NCBI GenBank assembly: GCA_030248215.1
Contig: JASANG010002009.1
Span: 21,597-85,596 of the forward strand
From: Enoplolaimus lenunculus
Taxonomy: Eukaryota > Nematoda > Enoplea > Enoplida > Thoracostomopsidae
Length of the DNA: 64,000 nt
Direction of reading: 5' to 3'
Positions within the stretch are counted from its first letter, which is position 1; each line of letters starts with the position of its first letter. Below, in pieces: positions 1-12,334 of this stretch. The translations under genes were made by a program, and so were the position numbers. Below the pieces are notes generated by a model. The model did not search any database. It was not told where the DNA came from and worked only from the letters and a program-made list of their open reading frames with translations.

Positions 1-127
1 CCTTAAAGTAATGTTGGCCAATAGTTTTCCGATAATTGTTTTACTTCACACTTATTTGAAAACCACGCATTGGCGTACATATATATGCTTATAATACTGT
101 TCCGCCCCTTTTCTTTTTACATTGGCC

Positions 128-676
128 AAAATTTTTAAGTATTTGGTTGAATTTTGTGATTTTTATTTCAATTCCAATATTATTGCAGCACACCTGTAAT
201 AAAAAATTGCCAGATGGTACATGTGATTTATTACAAATTTTGAAGTTACAAATAACAGAATTTTATTCATTTCTATAACGGATTGTCCATGTGGGTCTCC
301 CGGTCTAGAACAGTGAAATGTGGCGAAACAAGGGGGCACCAGCCGCGCATTGGTCCGAGCGGACGAAAATGGTTAAAGTATACTTAAACATTTTTAGTGA
401 TCGGGTTAACGCTACTTTAAACTTGCTATAATGAGTACTCGCCTTGTCGCGAGGGCCAAACTCAAATTAATTTATCGACGGTGGTCCACAGGCCTTCATA
501 CATCACAACTTGCTAATAACGAGAACTCTACAGTTTTGAGCCAAATCACTTTGGGATGAAAATCGGATAAAATGTCATTTTGCAAAATCGTAATAAAAGT
601 TCGGGGTACCTTTGGTGCCGTTTATATTTCAGTATGATTGACCCGGTGCGCATGTGGCAACATACAAATGCAGCGG
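128..676. other. Unassigned AT-rich DNA
   Basis: No long ORF, RNA gene or recognised repeat seen. The same holds for 980-1600, where the short ORFs at 1117-1387 overlap each other in different frames. Confidence 0.4.
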
Positions 677-975
677 CGGATCAAGCAATTTCTGACGTGG
701 AGGCGAGGTGGAAAAAGTTATGAAACGCAAAAATTGTAAGATAAAGGAAACCTTATCATTTTATCACCGAAAAAATTTCTGATGCAGAAAATTGTAAGGT
801 GAAAACCTTATCATTTTGTCACGAAAAAATTTTTGAAGAAAAAAATTAGGCACCTAATGTTTTTCTACAAAACATTTCTGATGTGAAAATTTGTAAGTAG
901 AGACCTTACCATTTTATCACAAAAAATTTCCAATGGGGGGCGTACGCTCCAACCCTCTGGATCCACTAGTATACA
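677..975. mobile_element. CGGCGGATC-family element with internal tandem units
   Basis: Starts CAGCGGCGGATC and ends near GGATCCACTAG. Inside, a unit of roughly 60-70 bp with AAAATTGTAAG and CCTTATCATTTT recurs about three times. No ORF of note. Confidence 0.5.
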
Positions 976-1605
976 AATGTACCTATTTTATCACAAAAAA
1001 AATTTACCGGACCGCTGCAACAAACTTCCGTTTTGGGCTACTCCGGAATTTCCCTGATTCTTGGCTTCGAGATTCCAATAAAATCTCGTCCTCAGAGTTT
1101 TTAGTTTTTTTATCCAATGCCGCAGCTACCACCCTACCATCCTAGAAGGGCAAGTGCCTGGGGGGAACAGGACGCGCGGAAAAACGTACCCCCCATGCCT
1201 TTTCAAGAAAATTTGCGCCTTCGTCAAAATTCAAACTGGCAAGTTATTCACGCTTATTTGGCTTCTCGTTGTAATGGTTTGGCAGGCGGCGGGGCTCACG
1301 TGCGTCAGCCAGTTTTTCGCATTTATCCGAACATTGGTTCGCCTTTTCGTTTTTATGTCGTTTGATGCTTCAAGTCGTTTCGGTTAACGTTTGCCAGTCG
1401 CAAAGCTTCAAAGCTGAATTTTAGTTTTAAAAAGTTAAAAAATTTCAATTTGCAAACATGTGTTCATACACGTAATATCTCTGAAAGTTTGCTAAAGTTT
1501 ACGGTAAACGAAATGTTGGAATCCTACCGGTTATATTTAGCGAGTCCTGAAAAGGCTAAATTTCAAAACTCAAAAGCACACAATGTATGTATACCTACAT
1601 TGAGG

Positions 1606-1751
1606 GATGTAACAGTAGTATAAGCATGTTCCTAAAACTTATGTCTTAGGTTCAGCTATAAGGATAAGCCTACAAATAAGGTTACACAAAACAATAGTCT
1701 AAAGCTTAAGCTTACTCTATTAGCGAAGAAAGGTTCGTCCTAACATGGGTC
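1606..1751. mobile_element. TTAGGC-type element fragments (also 85-127, 11860-11935, 29200-29343)
   Basis: Each keeps family motifs such as CAGTAGTATAAGCAT or AATAGTCTAAAGCTTAAGC and one recognisable end (ACATGGGTC, ATTGGCC or CATGGGACC). Hexamers are mostly eroded. Confidence 0.4.
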
Positions 1752-2144
1752 AACTTTTGTCTGCATGAATTTATTGTCTCAACTCAGATCGAATTTCATG
1801 TAATTTGTACTCAAATCTCATGGACGGTTACCCAGCTAGATCCTGCTGGAATCTCCCGTTTTGTAGAGGTATTATTTCCAGTATGCAGTTGATCGGGTAT
1901 GGAACAAAAGTAAAGGTGACACTATACCTTTGATGACGTCTGGCGCCGTCCGTCGGCGTTAGGCGTCGTCCGGAACGCTAAAACAACGGACGTGTACTGT
2001 CCACAATGCGTGTGTATTGCCATGTGGCACAGCAGATCAAATTGTAAATAAACCGCGCCGCAAGACATGTAAATCGCCACATTCGTAGTATTTAAAAGGT
2101 TTAAGTAACCTTTCAATGCTCGCAGTGCTATTTTGGAACATTTC

Positions 2145-2349
2145 GGCCCATGTAAAGATCAGGGGCGGAACGTTTTTGTGTGGGACTAAAATAGAGTAAA
2201 CTTAAACTTTAGACTATTTTTGCTTGGCTTAGGCTTAGGCTTAGACTTCGACTTTGCAAAAAACTCATTCTTACGCTTACGCTTAGGCTTAGGCTTAGAC
2301 TTAGGAATATGCTTATAATACTGTTCCGCACATGTTCTTTACATAGGCC
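2145..2349. mobile_element. TTAGGC-bearing inverted-repeat element, 8-bp duplication AACATTTC
   Basis: Ends GGCCCATGTAAAGATC and GTTCTTTACATAGGCC. Flanked by AACATTTC at 2137-2144 and 2350-2357. The interior is mostly imperfect GGCTTA hexamers. 205 bp, non-coding. Confidence 0.8.
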
Positions 2350-2668
2350 AACATTTCCAAGGACGATTCGACAGCGTAAATTTTCCGAAAGACTTCTGAT
2401 TTTAATAGAACAGTGACAGTATACAAGCAATAATATCACAGATTTATGCTTACAAATCCACTGTAAAATGCGAGACAAATATCAACACCAAGTAACCTTT
2501 CTAGCAAAACAATTATTAAAAACTCTGTGATTCGCTCCGTCAAGTTTGCGGACAGAGGTTAGCCTGTCAACGGGCTGAACGTACTGGAATTTGGGCCACG
2601 CAGTTGGGAACGTATTTTAGGTGACAGCTCGTCTAATCACAATTTATGTATTCATACCTTGTGTACAA

Positions 2669-2832
2669 GCCCGTAACCAGCCAACCTAGCTAGGGGGGGG
2701 GGTTAAAAATTGTTCAGGAGGGACATTTAAAGATTTTCAATGACTTACAAACAAGGCTGAAAATCTTCTAGTGGGGCCAAAATTTTTCCAGGAGGGCTGA
2801 GCTCCCCCTGGCCCCCACTTGGCTACGAGCCC
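2669..2832. mobile_element. GCCCGTAGCCAG element (about 160 bp)
   Basis: Ends GCCCGTAACCAGCC and GGCTACGAGCC. G/C homopolymer runs flank a core with TTTCAATGACTTACAA. Seven or more similar copies occur in the window. Confidence 0.6.
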
Positions 2833-2993
2833 GCTTGCGTAGCTTTAACAAATATATCATCCATGTCCAGATTAAAAGTAACCGATACATATGATGTTAT
2901 TGCAGTTATAATGCAAATAGTGCATAAGTATGCAAAATAGATATTGTGCGAACAACCATCTAAACACGACCCTACTGAATCGACGTCGGGGTA

Positions 2994-3150
2994 AAGGGTT
3001 GCGCTATATATTTGTCGCGCGGCACCGTTCGTTACTGTTCGTCACCCGACCGGCGCAGTCCGTCATCCCTACGGCACCGTCCGTATTAATGTGCCATACT
3101 GCACCGTGACGGTAGGTGGCGGACGGCGCCTGAGACGACATTAAATTAAT
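2994..3150. mobile_element. AGGGTTGCGCTATA foldback element fragments (also 1918-1990)
   Basis: Starts AAGGGTTGCGCTATATAT and carries GGCACCGTCCGT/GACGGTAGGTGGCGGACGG stems. The second end is not clear. A smaller piece at 1918-1990 begins GACACTATACCTTTGATGAC. Confidence 0.5.
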
Positions 3151-3816
3151 TGAAAAACATAGCGCAGGAATTGAAAAGTATAGCGCAGGAATTGAAAAGT
3201 ATATCGCAGCTCAAACTGAACAGTAATTAAATTTTAACTTTTCAGTCACTAATATTTTCAGGTCAGTATTATAACCCTGCTAAATTTCAAAATCACAAAC
3301 TGAATCATTTTTAGAAAACAACCCCCTCCAAATAAAGGGGGGTAGGCCAGAAATGCAACGCGTGCCGGGTACATTTTTTTGTACACAGAATTGAACTGAT
3401 TTAATCAAGTCAACAGGAATTAAATCAACTCAGAGAGAGTTTATGTTTTGCTGTTGTATTAACCAAAAAATGAACCAGAAATGCCTCCTAATTCGTTCAA
3501 TGAATTGGTTAATCAATTTTACTGAAATTTACAGTGTGGCCAACGAGTTTACATGGATAGCCTTGCTAAAAAATCACACGTTTGACTCAGGACGAAATAT
3601 CAGGAGGTCTTAAGAACCATTCGTTTATCCGAACATTACAAACCTACTTTTGCCAAAACCTGTAAAAAGAACATCGAAACCGGTTCCTAAAAGCTTAAAT
3701 GCTATTATGAACTTGGCCTGATTACATTAATAGCATATGATGATATTGTATTTTATCGGTAAGTACAAATCAAATGCATAGAATGGAGATTTAAAGTTTT
3801 ATGTCATCTCCAGGCA

Positions 3817-3979
3817 GGCTCATAGCCAGCTCACCTTACTAAGGGGCGCTAAACATTTTCAGGTGGGGTATTCAAGGGTTTTGAATGAATTACAAGCAAG
3901 TTTGAAAATTTTCTAGGGGGGGGGCAAATTTTGTCCAGCGGAGCTGAGCCTCCCTGGCCCCCCTCCTTGGCTACGGGCC
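3817..3979. mobile_element. GCCCGTAGCCAG element
   Basis: Ends GGCTCATAGCCAGCTCACC and CTTGGCTACGGGCC; same core as 2669-2832. Confidence 0.6.
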
Positions 3980-4212
3980 TATAACCAGAAAGCAATACAC
4001 TACGGCTGTTCAGGATATAACTTCATAACGTTTTTCGATGAATGACAAAATAATTAGGTACTATAATACAGTTTAAATTGCAATCATTTAAGTAACCAAC
4101 TATACCCCTTAATACAAAAAATTTTCCATTCAAACGCCGCCGTCTTGTATCCGCATTCCGTTACAGTTAAACTCTTCGAAGTCTAAATCCTGGTATGCGA
4201 ATGAAACCAGCC

Positions 4213-4369
4213 GGCCCGTAGCCAATGGGCGGGGGCACGGGCGTAAGGTCCCCTGAAAAAATTTTGGCCCCACTTAGAAAAGTTTCAACATTGCTTGTAA
4301 GTCAACGAAAAACTTTGTATGCGTCATGAAAATAGCCCAAGCCTAGCAAGATGAGCAGGCTACGGGCCT
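4213..4369. mobile_element. GCCCGTAGCCA element just past the TMEM198 stop
   Basis: Ends GGCCCGTAGCCAATGGGC and AGCAGGCTACGGGCC, opposite orientation to 3817-3979. It begins about 60 bp downstream of the TMEM198 stop, so it may lie in the 3'UTR. Confidence 0.6.
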
Positions 4370-4431
4370 TTGCAAAGTGCGTTTCTTTCAAGTTATATCG
4401 TTCTAAAATGACACCCAGGCTACGCTCATCG

Positions 4432-7400
4432 TTACGACAGTACACTGTATCCGGAAGCGATGTCTCCGGCGACACTTGTACGATCGTCGCGCGTTGTCAT
4501 CGACTGTCGACTCACAGGGCGGTCTCGGTCGCTTGAGTATCGTTTTAAACTTTCGAGGTAGCTCTGAAAACAAAATAACATAAAATGGTTCTTTTTTTAG
4601 GATTTATTGGCCCACTTATTGAACGGGGCCGGTTCGTTATCCGGCGGGGCCACAATAGAGTCAGTTTAAGCTTTAGACTAATTTTTTAGCATAGGCTTAG
4701 ACTTAGGCTTAGGCTAAGGAATAGGCTCATCTATACACTTAGGCTTAGGTTTAGGCTTAGGCGTAGGTTTAGAAATATGCTTATACTACTGTTCCTCCGG
4801 CGCCGTTCTATATATGGGCCGATTTATTTATAAAAATACACCAAAGATATATATTGACGACTAGCTTCACGGCTTAACCTACAGGCACACAAGGGTAGTG
4901 AATTATCCCCTGCGAAGATGTTAGGAGCTATTCAAAATAACTAAATAAAATAAACAATCTATGAAATATTTCTCTGATAGTACAGGTTGTTTGGCCAATC
5001 ATGAAACAGGTACCAAGTGCACAACTGGTAACGTGAACTGCGTATTGATTATATAAATACCAGTCAACAACATTCGAATATTTATCGCCAAATTTACAAT
5101 GAAACATACTTGACAAATAACGTCACCATCAGCGCGTCTCGCTTGATACACTTGGCGATACGAAACCGGATGTTGTCTAAATTGTCCCCCGAGGCTTTGA
5201 TGATAATACGACGGAGGGGTAACGGCAGACGCGAACCCTGGACCATTCCACGTACTATGACCGTACGCTGTTGGATCATGATTAACATAACATTCAGTTT
5301 TGAACCAAACTGGAAATTTGGACACACCACCTCTCGGAGTATGATCTACCGGAGCTTGTGTATGGTTGCCGGAAACGAAACCGGACCATGGCGCAACCCA
5401 AAGTTGTTTTAGATCCGGAAAGCATGCGGTATTAGTTGCCGGAGGCGATTGCATTGAGTCACATGAAGGTGAGGGGTAAAATGCGACACGGGATGGAGTA
5501 CGACGAGGGGCAACACTGCCAGAAAATCTCCGAGGGTCGCCAGCCGACGTCCCTTGAAAATTTTGGGGCAGGTCACTAGAACGACTGTTGCGTGGAGTGT
5601 TGGAGTTGCTGTTGTTGATGTTGTTGTTGCACGATGGCCTATTGTTCGATTTGTTCGCTTTTTGATACTTTAACTTCCGTGCGTTTCGGCCTATAATTGG
5701 TTGATTATGTTACGGTTAAATCACCCAAATGCACCACGGAACCTTTAACCCCTTCTCACATTGAGTTGCTTATAGGCAACTCAGCGCAGTGTATATACGT
5801 CAAATAGTATATATCGCACCGTGGTTAACAATTGCAACACGTATACATAGTACTAAATCACCACAAGACGTGAGAGCCCCCTCGGGCTCGAGCGTCAAGC
5901 TCCTATAGCTGAGTGGTAATGGTATACGCCGCCCACTCCAGTCACTGGAGTTCGAATTCATGCATAAAAGTATGTCCCAGGGGAAATAGAAAATATTCAT
6001 GTGAGAAAGGGTTAAGACGTAAAAAGAGCTGGTGAAAAAAACTGACGTTGATTCAGCGGCGGATCCACAAATTTCTAATTGGGGAACGGCGGGCTGGCAA
6101 AAGTTATAAAACGCAATTTTTTACTGTATGCTATAATGTACCAATTAAGACACTTTTATCACACAACATTTTCTGACGAAAGGGGAGTACGCTCACCCTA
6201 TGGATCCGCTAGTTAATAGACTACAATAATCATTAAAATAAACTAAGCTTCTGTTATTGGTTTGTTACAAAGAATCGCGAAAAATACTGGCAAAACGAAC
6301 TGTATTATGCAATTGCTATGGCAGAGCTAACGTAAATAATGGTCGTTTTATTATTTTAAATCTTTTCGATATATTCTCTCGCAGCTAATCAACAGCGAAT
6401 CTAATTTTCACTGTTTTTGACAGCTTACACTTTATGAAGTTTTGCTAAAATAAAACACCTGCAATTCAAGCGTTTCTCGATTAACGGCTACAGCTTATAT
6501 CTTGGCAAAAATACGTCCGGCAGCGAGACGGAAGTCAAAGGTACCAGCAGCCCCCATCGTCTGGCAGTTTTTTTTACCTCGACGTAGACAACATTCAGCC
6601 TAGCTTGTAAAAGTATTAAGCTAAAATACTTGCATGCCGCTTTTGAACAAATTCTGAGTCGCTGTAGCAGGTTGAGCTGGCGACACGCGTGGGTGAAACG
6701 TTTTGTTACCTAAATTGAAACACTGAATTTTATCGACAAAACATTACTTTTAGTTTCCCGTTTCGTCGAATCAAAATGTTTTGTGCCAGATTTTTGTGTT
6801 GCGGCAATTTTTCGATAAAACTGCAATTGTACACAGCTTCCGGTGACAAAAAACAACGGTAAACATATCACAGTAGCCCATGCGTGAATTTCACAAGCGG
6901 AACCAGGTTCCGGTGGAAATTTGATGTCTGCGGATGTATTGTGGCCGTTACGGCCGAACGGAATTTGAATCAAAGCATCTTTGACCAATGATAATATTCG
7001 AAAATGCGTTAATGTATAATCACAAGCGACACACAGTAATGTTGATCCAATGATTGCTAAAATAACAAACAAAATACCGACTGGTTTCAAGTTTCACACT
7101 TCGCCAAATCAAACTACGAATGACTTTGCCAGGATTTAGAATTATAATTTGCTGCCTAAATGGCACTAAAATCATTGTCTCACTCAGTATGCAAATTCAA
7201 ACGAGTCCTATACCTGTATACATTTGTAAGAAATTATTCTTCGACGTTTGAAATTCACAGATGTCAATTTGATCAAAAACTTGAAATATTCCTACGGCAG
7301 TGACCCGAATAGAGGGGGGTAATAAGAGGGGGTCCCCATTTTGAGTCCCAATCAATAGCAGCCCGTATTCCTAATACGAGTCCGTAAACGCATAGAGTCC

Positions 7401-9965
7401 CTAAACCCTAATTAGTGTCCATAACGGTTAATTATCCCTAATTGTAGCGCATAAATGACCCTAGGACCGAATAAACTTAAGTTCTAAACTTTAAAGCGTA
7501 CTTAAAGTTTTGTAAGTAAGTAAAATTTCAAAGTATAACCTTGCATATCGCTCAAGCTTGACTTTTTATGCAAGTCAAAAAAACGTTTAATTCAACGGAT
7601 AGTTGCAATACCGGATATATCAGTAACGAAGGGTGGTGGACGGCTGGTCGAAAATAAATAACAGACCGCAACCGAATAACAAGGGGGATACTTTATGGAA
7701 AGGCCAAATAAATATCAGTCCCCCCTCTTATTCGGTTCACTACAGTAACTGTCGAACTATGGACAGGAAATTTTTGAACTAAAAAGCGTCGATGAGCGAT
7801 TCCCACCCGCCGTTGGCCTGGTGTTTTTTGGAAGCTAAAATGGAATAAACACTTTCGCCATCGTGTATTTGATTTGCATACAGACTCAATCACAAGTGTA
7901 AAAAACACGGGGGTCTAAAAGCAATATTTAGCTTAAACTGTACCAAAATTTAGGGCAGTACTTTTAATTTTAACGTCAACCCCTAGTGTAATGTCTTGTT
8001 AACCCTAGATAGCACTATTTGTTAGTGTACCAGAGGCGTCCGCTGAAAATTACGTTTATGGGGGCACAGAATAATTTTGGGGCACCCCTACAATTGCAAC
8101 TAAAGATTGTTTAGTTTTAGACTGAGTCAATTTGGGGCGCACCGGGCAAATTCGGGGGGCACGGCCTTCCCAAAGCCCCCCCTATGGGGACGCCCGTGTA
8201 GTGTACCTTCATGGAACATAATACCTGTATCAAAAATCATAGCAATCGCGCTCCATTTCAGCGTTAACAACGCAAACAGCACACCGCATCCGAACAAACA
8301 GCCAATCATCACCCAAATAGTGGTCAGTTCAATTCCACCAATCACAATCGAGCTTACCGTTGCGACACCGACAAATAAACCGGACAAAAATCCAGTCATA
8401 AACAAACCAACGTACTGGATTAACACCGTTATCAGTCCACACAAAATACCAGCACCAGCACTAACTCCTGCGTTTCCAAGCGCCGGTAAAAATTGTTCAC
8501 GATCGCAAACGAGATAGATCAAAACGGCACCAAACGTGAAACCAGTTAAAAATAGGACTACATTGGCCAGGCGGTTACCTTAAACCAGAATAGGAATTTT
8601 GTGTCATTTTTACATCACAAAATTTCGTGCTGACGTCGAATCGACATGAACCAAACGTGCTCCAACTTTGAATTTCGAACAATTTTCCAGTTATGGACAA
8701 TGCTACAAGTTTATGCTTTCCGCTTCCAGAAGTTGCTAACCGAAGTACTCCGTTTTTCTGACCCTTTTAGGGGCTGCTTGTTAAACATAATAGTGTATAT
8801 TGATTTAAAAATTCCCGAAAATTTTGACATTACAAAGTTCAAATTAAACATTACAATGTTCTAGTTGAACGTAAAAATAAAATCTTAATTTTAGCTTTAA
8901 AATTCACTAGTACATGTAGGTGAACGCATGTGCAACTGGACTAAGGTTTTTCCGACCCTAGGCTCTTGCTTACACTTCTCATATTAAGTGAACGAAATTA
9001 AAAAAGTTTTTGAAAACTTGTAGTGCTCTGCAAATGCATATGGTCGTAATATGGATGCGTAACGTAAACCAAAATCAGTTGGAATGCTACCCAAAATACG
9101 TATGTGTGGTGTTCCAGCTTTAATATATCGATATCACCAAGACATCGTTGGCTGCGTGCCAAATCATGTATTTGACAATAACTCGTTAATTAATTGTTTG
9201 ATTGGGAAAAATTTAACACCATTTGACTTAGCTCTGAGAGCCGAATCGAATAGTATATACTTTGCCAAACTTTTTGACAAAATTTTTTGGGTCTCAGGAG
9301 GGAGGGGGACCTTGTGCGTGGATCAAGTTATAATCTGGGCAGCTTGGGACATGTTTTGTCCTTATTCGATTCTTGGGTAACATTTTGTCTGCTTTTAGAA
9401 GAAGGCCCCATATGATACTCAAAATTTCGTATTTGTATGCTATTAATATTTTGTGTAGGTCACCTTTTCTTCTTCAATACCATATGATGTTCAGGGAATT
9501 GTCTGCGAATTTCATACGATAGATTTTCTAATGTATGCATACTTGAGGTATTGTCCTGTCGAATATCATATGATGGTAGATTTTCAAATTTGAATTTTTC
9601 AATTATGAAGCTGTGTTTCTAAGCGATTTTGTGTCTAAAACGAATTTGTAGACGTGTATTCGGTGTATGTGGTATTTTAAAAACACATGTGATATTCTCT
9701 GTAATTTTGGAATATCATATGATATTCGGACAAATATGCTATAGTATCATGTAACATTCCGGCTCTTGTAGAAATCACAAGCAATGACCCACTTCCCCGC
9801 TTATAACAGGATATCCCGCATTGGGACCTTAAAACAAAATTTTTCAAAAATTCAAATTTAGGCCTAGAATGATCAGGGGAGGTCATGTTAAGCTCAAATA
9901 TGCTAAACTTTTTAATCCAACGGTTTTTGGGCAAACGTGGGCTGGGGAGGATAACGCAAACGCCG

Positions 9966-10028
<63 letters not shown>

Positions 10029-10602
10029 TTATATATATATACCAAGCTGGTCCGTAAACGTTCGAAACATCGGCCCATGCATAGAACAGGCGGGAGCGTT
10101 TTCCAGCACGTCTGTAAGAGTGTCAAGTTAAACATTATACTAACATTTTGCGTAGGCTTAGGCTTAGGCTTAGGAATATGCTCATTCTTACGCTTAGGCT
10201 TAAGCTTAGCGTTAGGCTTAGGAATATGCTTATAATAGCACTCGTTTCAGCTTTGTTCTATACATGGACCGAAAACTCTTCAGACGCTGCATTTATTGGC
10301 CGTTTCATTCGTGATTAATAGTGTAATTTACCGAAAAATGTATAAATAAATCCAACGAATAAACACAGTGCGGCAGTAATCACATATGGCAAATCGTCTT
10401 GAGTAAGCGTAGTGAAATGTTCGATGATGTCGCATGGGGTCGCATAAGACACAACAGCGGTCGCGTCATCGTTGACGCTGGAGACATTTTTGAGATCAGA
10501 CTCAGGGTTCGCGCGATGGTCTACAACTGATACATGTATAGCATACAGTGAAAAAATTGGCGTTTCATAAACGGTTGCAAAACACGCCGGCGACCCTGGC
10601 AC
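4432..10602 (-). CDS. TMEM198: TMEM198-like multipass membrane protein, five exons, 5' end missing
   Basis: Recovered exons in transcript order are 10602-10332, 8578-8207, 7056-6748, 5690-5110 and 4563-4432. The first three junctions are phase 1 and the last is phase 0. All have GT-AG borders, and together they give about 554 residues. Seven hydrophobic segments are visible: one in exon 1 (LPYVITAALCLFVGFIYTFF), about four in exon 2 and two in exon 3. The pattern GNAG, then YVGLF, then ALLTLKW is what I recognise as TMEM198. Exon 4 is hydrophilic, rich in Ser, Asn and Pro, and ends RRADGDV. Exon 5 begins SYLESLKR, matching the family's conserved C-terminal block, and stops at TAA 4434-4432. 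In vertebrates TMEM198 is reported to promote LRP6 phosphorylation in Wnt signalling; that role here is inference. Exon 1 is open back to a stop near 10640 but has no in-frame ATG, so the start lies in an unseen upstream exon and the 10602 edge is approximate. Confidence 0.82.
4626..4820. mobile_element. TTAGGC-bearing element in the last TMEM198 intron
   Basis: Ends GGGGCCGG and ATATATGGGCC, with GGCTTA hexamer arrays and the family motif TAAGCTTTAGACTA between. It lies just upstream (in transcript sense) of the final exon. Confidence 0.6.
5900..5970 (+). repeat. tRNA-like (A-box/B-box) sequence in a TMEM198 intron
   Basis: TAGCTGAGTGGTAATGGT resembles an A-box and GGAGTTCGAATTC a B-box at suitable spacing. 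Stems pair poorly, so it is probably a SINE or pseudo-tRNA. Confidence 0.35.
6054..6212. mobile_element. CGGCGGATC-family element in a TMEM198 intron
   Basis: Ends CAGCGGCGGATCCA and TGGATCCGCTAG; about 160 bp, non-coding, in the intron between exons 3 and 4. Confidence 0.55.
7295..7745. mobile_element. CTGTAGTGACCC element (TA target), 451 bp
   Basis: Inverted ends CGGCAGTGACCCGAAT and TTCGGTTCACTACAG, each flanked by TA. Non-coding; lies in a TMEM198 intron. The TA target suggests Tc1/mariner-like mobilisation (inference). Confidence 0.75.
8031..8198. mobile_element. hAT-like non-autonomous element abutting TMEM198 exon 2
   Basis: Imperfect terminal inverted repeats (CAGAGGCGTCC on the left, GGACGCCCGTG on the right) and an exact 8-bp duplication TAGTGTAC at 8023-8030 and 8199-8206. 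No coding capacity; 168 bp. The right duplication contains the TMEM198 splice donor. Confidence 0.75.
9405..9735. repeat. Degenerate tandem repeat with CATATGAT words
   Basis: CATATGAT or a close variant occurs at about 9409, 9482, 9515, 9568 and 9717, often followed by TTC or GTTC. Spacing is loosely regular, so this is an eroded minisatellite. Confidence 0.4.
9838..9968. mobile_element. Solo arm of the 23026-23625 family in a TMEM198 intron
   Basis: Matches the right arm of that element (GAATGATCAGGGGAGGTCAT and later GCAAACGTGGGCTG). It runs straight into a TA microsatellite. Confidence 0.6.
9970..10041. repeat. TA microsatellite
   Basis: About 70 bp of near-pure alternating AT in a TMEM198 intron. 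Confidence 0.95.
10072..10270. mobile_element. TTAGGC-bearing element in TMEM198 intron
   Basis: Starts GGCCCATGCATAGAAC and ends GTTCTATACATGGACC, with two hexamer blocks each followed by AATATGCT. Flanks GAAACATC and GAAAACTC are a partial 8-bp match. Confidence 0.65.
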
Positions 10603-11339
10603 AAATTTGTGGTACCGTCCCAGGGGTATAACGTCGAGTTAAGAAAAGGTTAATATATTCAATGAAAATTTTTTTCAAAATTTAAAACATCGGGTGTCAA
10701 TTATTTGCAAGGCGCAAGCTTCAAAGGATGGAACGGTAAACTTGGCTCAACTATGTGTTGCAATTAATAGTGTTGTGTATATTTGTTGGAAAGTTTGGTT
10801 AAATTGTAGATGTGGCAGGTGCTTGCACGCTTTTCCTGCATATAAAAGACTAGTTAAACACCGCTGAGTATACCAAATCCGTTTTTGTGCCATACCCCGT
10901 TTGATGTAGCCAAAAACGTGGTATACCAAAAGGGGTGTTTACTCACTTATAAGTTTGACGGTTACGTTTTGACAAATGCTTAGGCTTCGTTGATTGTTGG
11001 GGCGTTACAAACCTTTTTCCTAAATCTAAGCCTAAAGCGAAGCCTAACATCCTAGTCTACAATTCCACGAGTCTCCCTGTCTGCCCAATAATAGACAGGC
11101 GCTATAATTAACATGGGCCTTAATTATTTACGGTTTAGTGCTACAATCTGTTGCTGGTGTAAACGACTACCATGCAACCGAAATGTCGTAAAAATTCTCC
11201 CCAAACCAGAATTAAAGCATTATTCAAAGTTTAAGTATGGATATTTTCAAGATATTGGTTAAACCTGTAGGTTTCAAAACCGTTAACGTAGCCAGACAAT
11301 TTTGGTTTCACTCCTGATGCGTGAGTGCAATACGAGAGG
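10603..11339. other. Region upstream of TMEM198, no exon identified
   Basis: The missing first exon(s) and promoter of TMEM198 may lie here or beyond. I found no ATG-containing exon with a convincing donor. Confidence 0.35.
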
Positions 11340-11952
11340 TCACCGGGGGTTGAAGCTCAGCCGGCACTTGAAACATTTTACCTCACCCTCTTGAAAGTTT
11401 TCAACCTTGTTTGTAAGTCATCGAACACCCTTGTATGCCCCGTATGAAAATTTTTTATCCCAAGGTGAGCTGGCTACGGGTTTGTCCTGATGCATTATAG
11501 AAAGAAAATTTACCATAAAGTTCTTGCATTGTCAGCGAATCACTGAATTCCATGGTTGATTTCAACATCCAATGAGGTTGAACAAATATTTCCAGGAAGA
11601 TTGCATTCTATATAATTGAGTCGATACAAGCGGTGTCATGAAAGTAAAGGCGAAGAATCATACTTATTGAAATATACGTTTCATTTATGATTCTGTTGTA
11701 AATTAGATTAATTCAAATCTATTACTCGATTGCATTCAAATATCAGAACATAGCTGACAATTCTTCCTAAAATTGCTCAAGGTATTGGAACATGGTACTT
11801 TTAAGGGCATTCAGTTTTCTACATACTATAAAGTAGAGATGGCTTGGATTCAGGCTATTATTTTCGCTTAGGCTTAGGTTTGCCTATAGGCTTATTTTTA
11901 CGCGAATGTTTATGCTTTGCCTTATGAACTGGAATATGATGAGATATATACT

Positions 11953-12326
11953 CAATGACGGATCCACGGGGCGGCACCCCGGCCGTGGCCCCCCAACAGC
12001 ATCTCGACAAAAATTATATAGTGTCAATTACTGTTCTACGCTGTTTATTTCTCTGTTTTATACACAATAGTATAAGCACGCTTTAAAGTTTCTTGGCCCT
12101 GGAGTCATTTATGCGCTACAATTCGGGATAATAAACATTTATGGACTCTAAACAAGGGTTTAAAGACTCTACCCGCTACGGATTCTTATTAGGGATACGG
12201 ACTCCTATTAATTGGGACTCAAAATGGGGACCCCCTCTTATTTGGGTCACTACAGTATGGGTCAAAAATAAGTTTATTACCTGTGAAATTTTGCCCCCCC
12301 ATTTTGAGATCCTGGATCCGCCACTG
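11953..12326. mobile_element. hAT-like element of the CGGATCCA family, 8-bp duplication TATATACT
   Basis: Ends CAATGACGGATCCA and TGGATCCGCCACTG, flanked by TATATACT at 11945-11952 and 12327-12334. It contains part of a second element (12081-12255) as a nested insertion. Confidence 0.75.
12081..12255. mobile_element. CTGTAGTGACCC element, half copy nested in 11953-12326
   Basis: Keeps the right half (GGACTCTAAAC, GGACTC ladder) and the end TTGGGTCACTACAG followed by TA. Confidence 0.65.
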
Positions 12327-12334
12327 TATATACT

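Noticed and set aside
1117-1387. Overlapping 77-82 codon ORFs
   Set aside because: Different frames over the same bases, low-complexity composition, no splice or family support.
8107-8517. 136-codon plus-strand ORF
   Set aside because: Antisense shadow of TMEM198 exon 2; the minus strand has the membrane segments, splice sites and family match.
9677-10235. ORFs rich in Tyr and Ile
   Set aside because: They translate the TA microsatellite at 9970-10041; same for 28894-29109 and 62252-62513.
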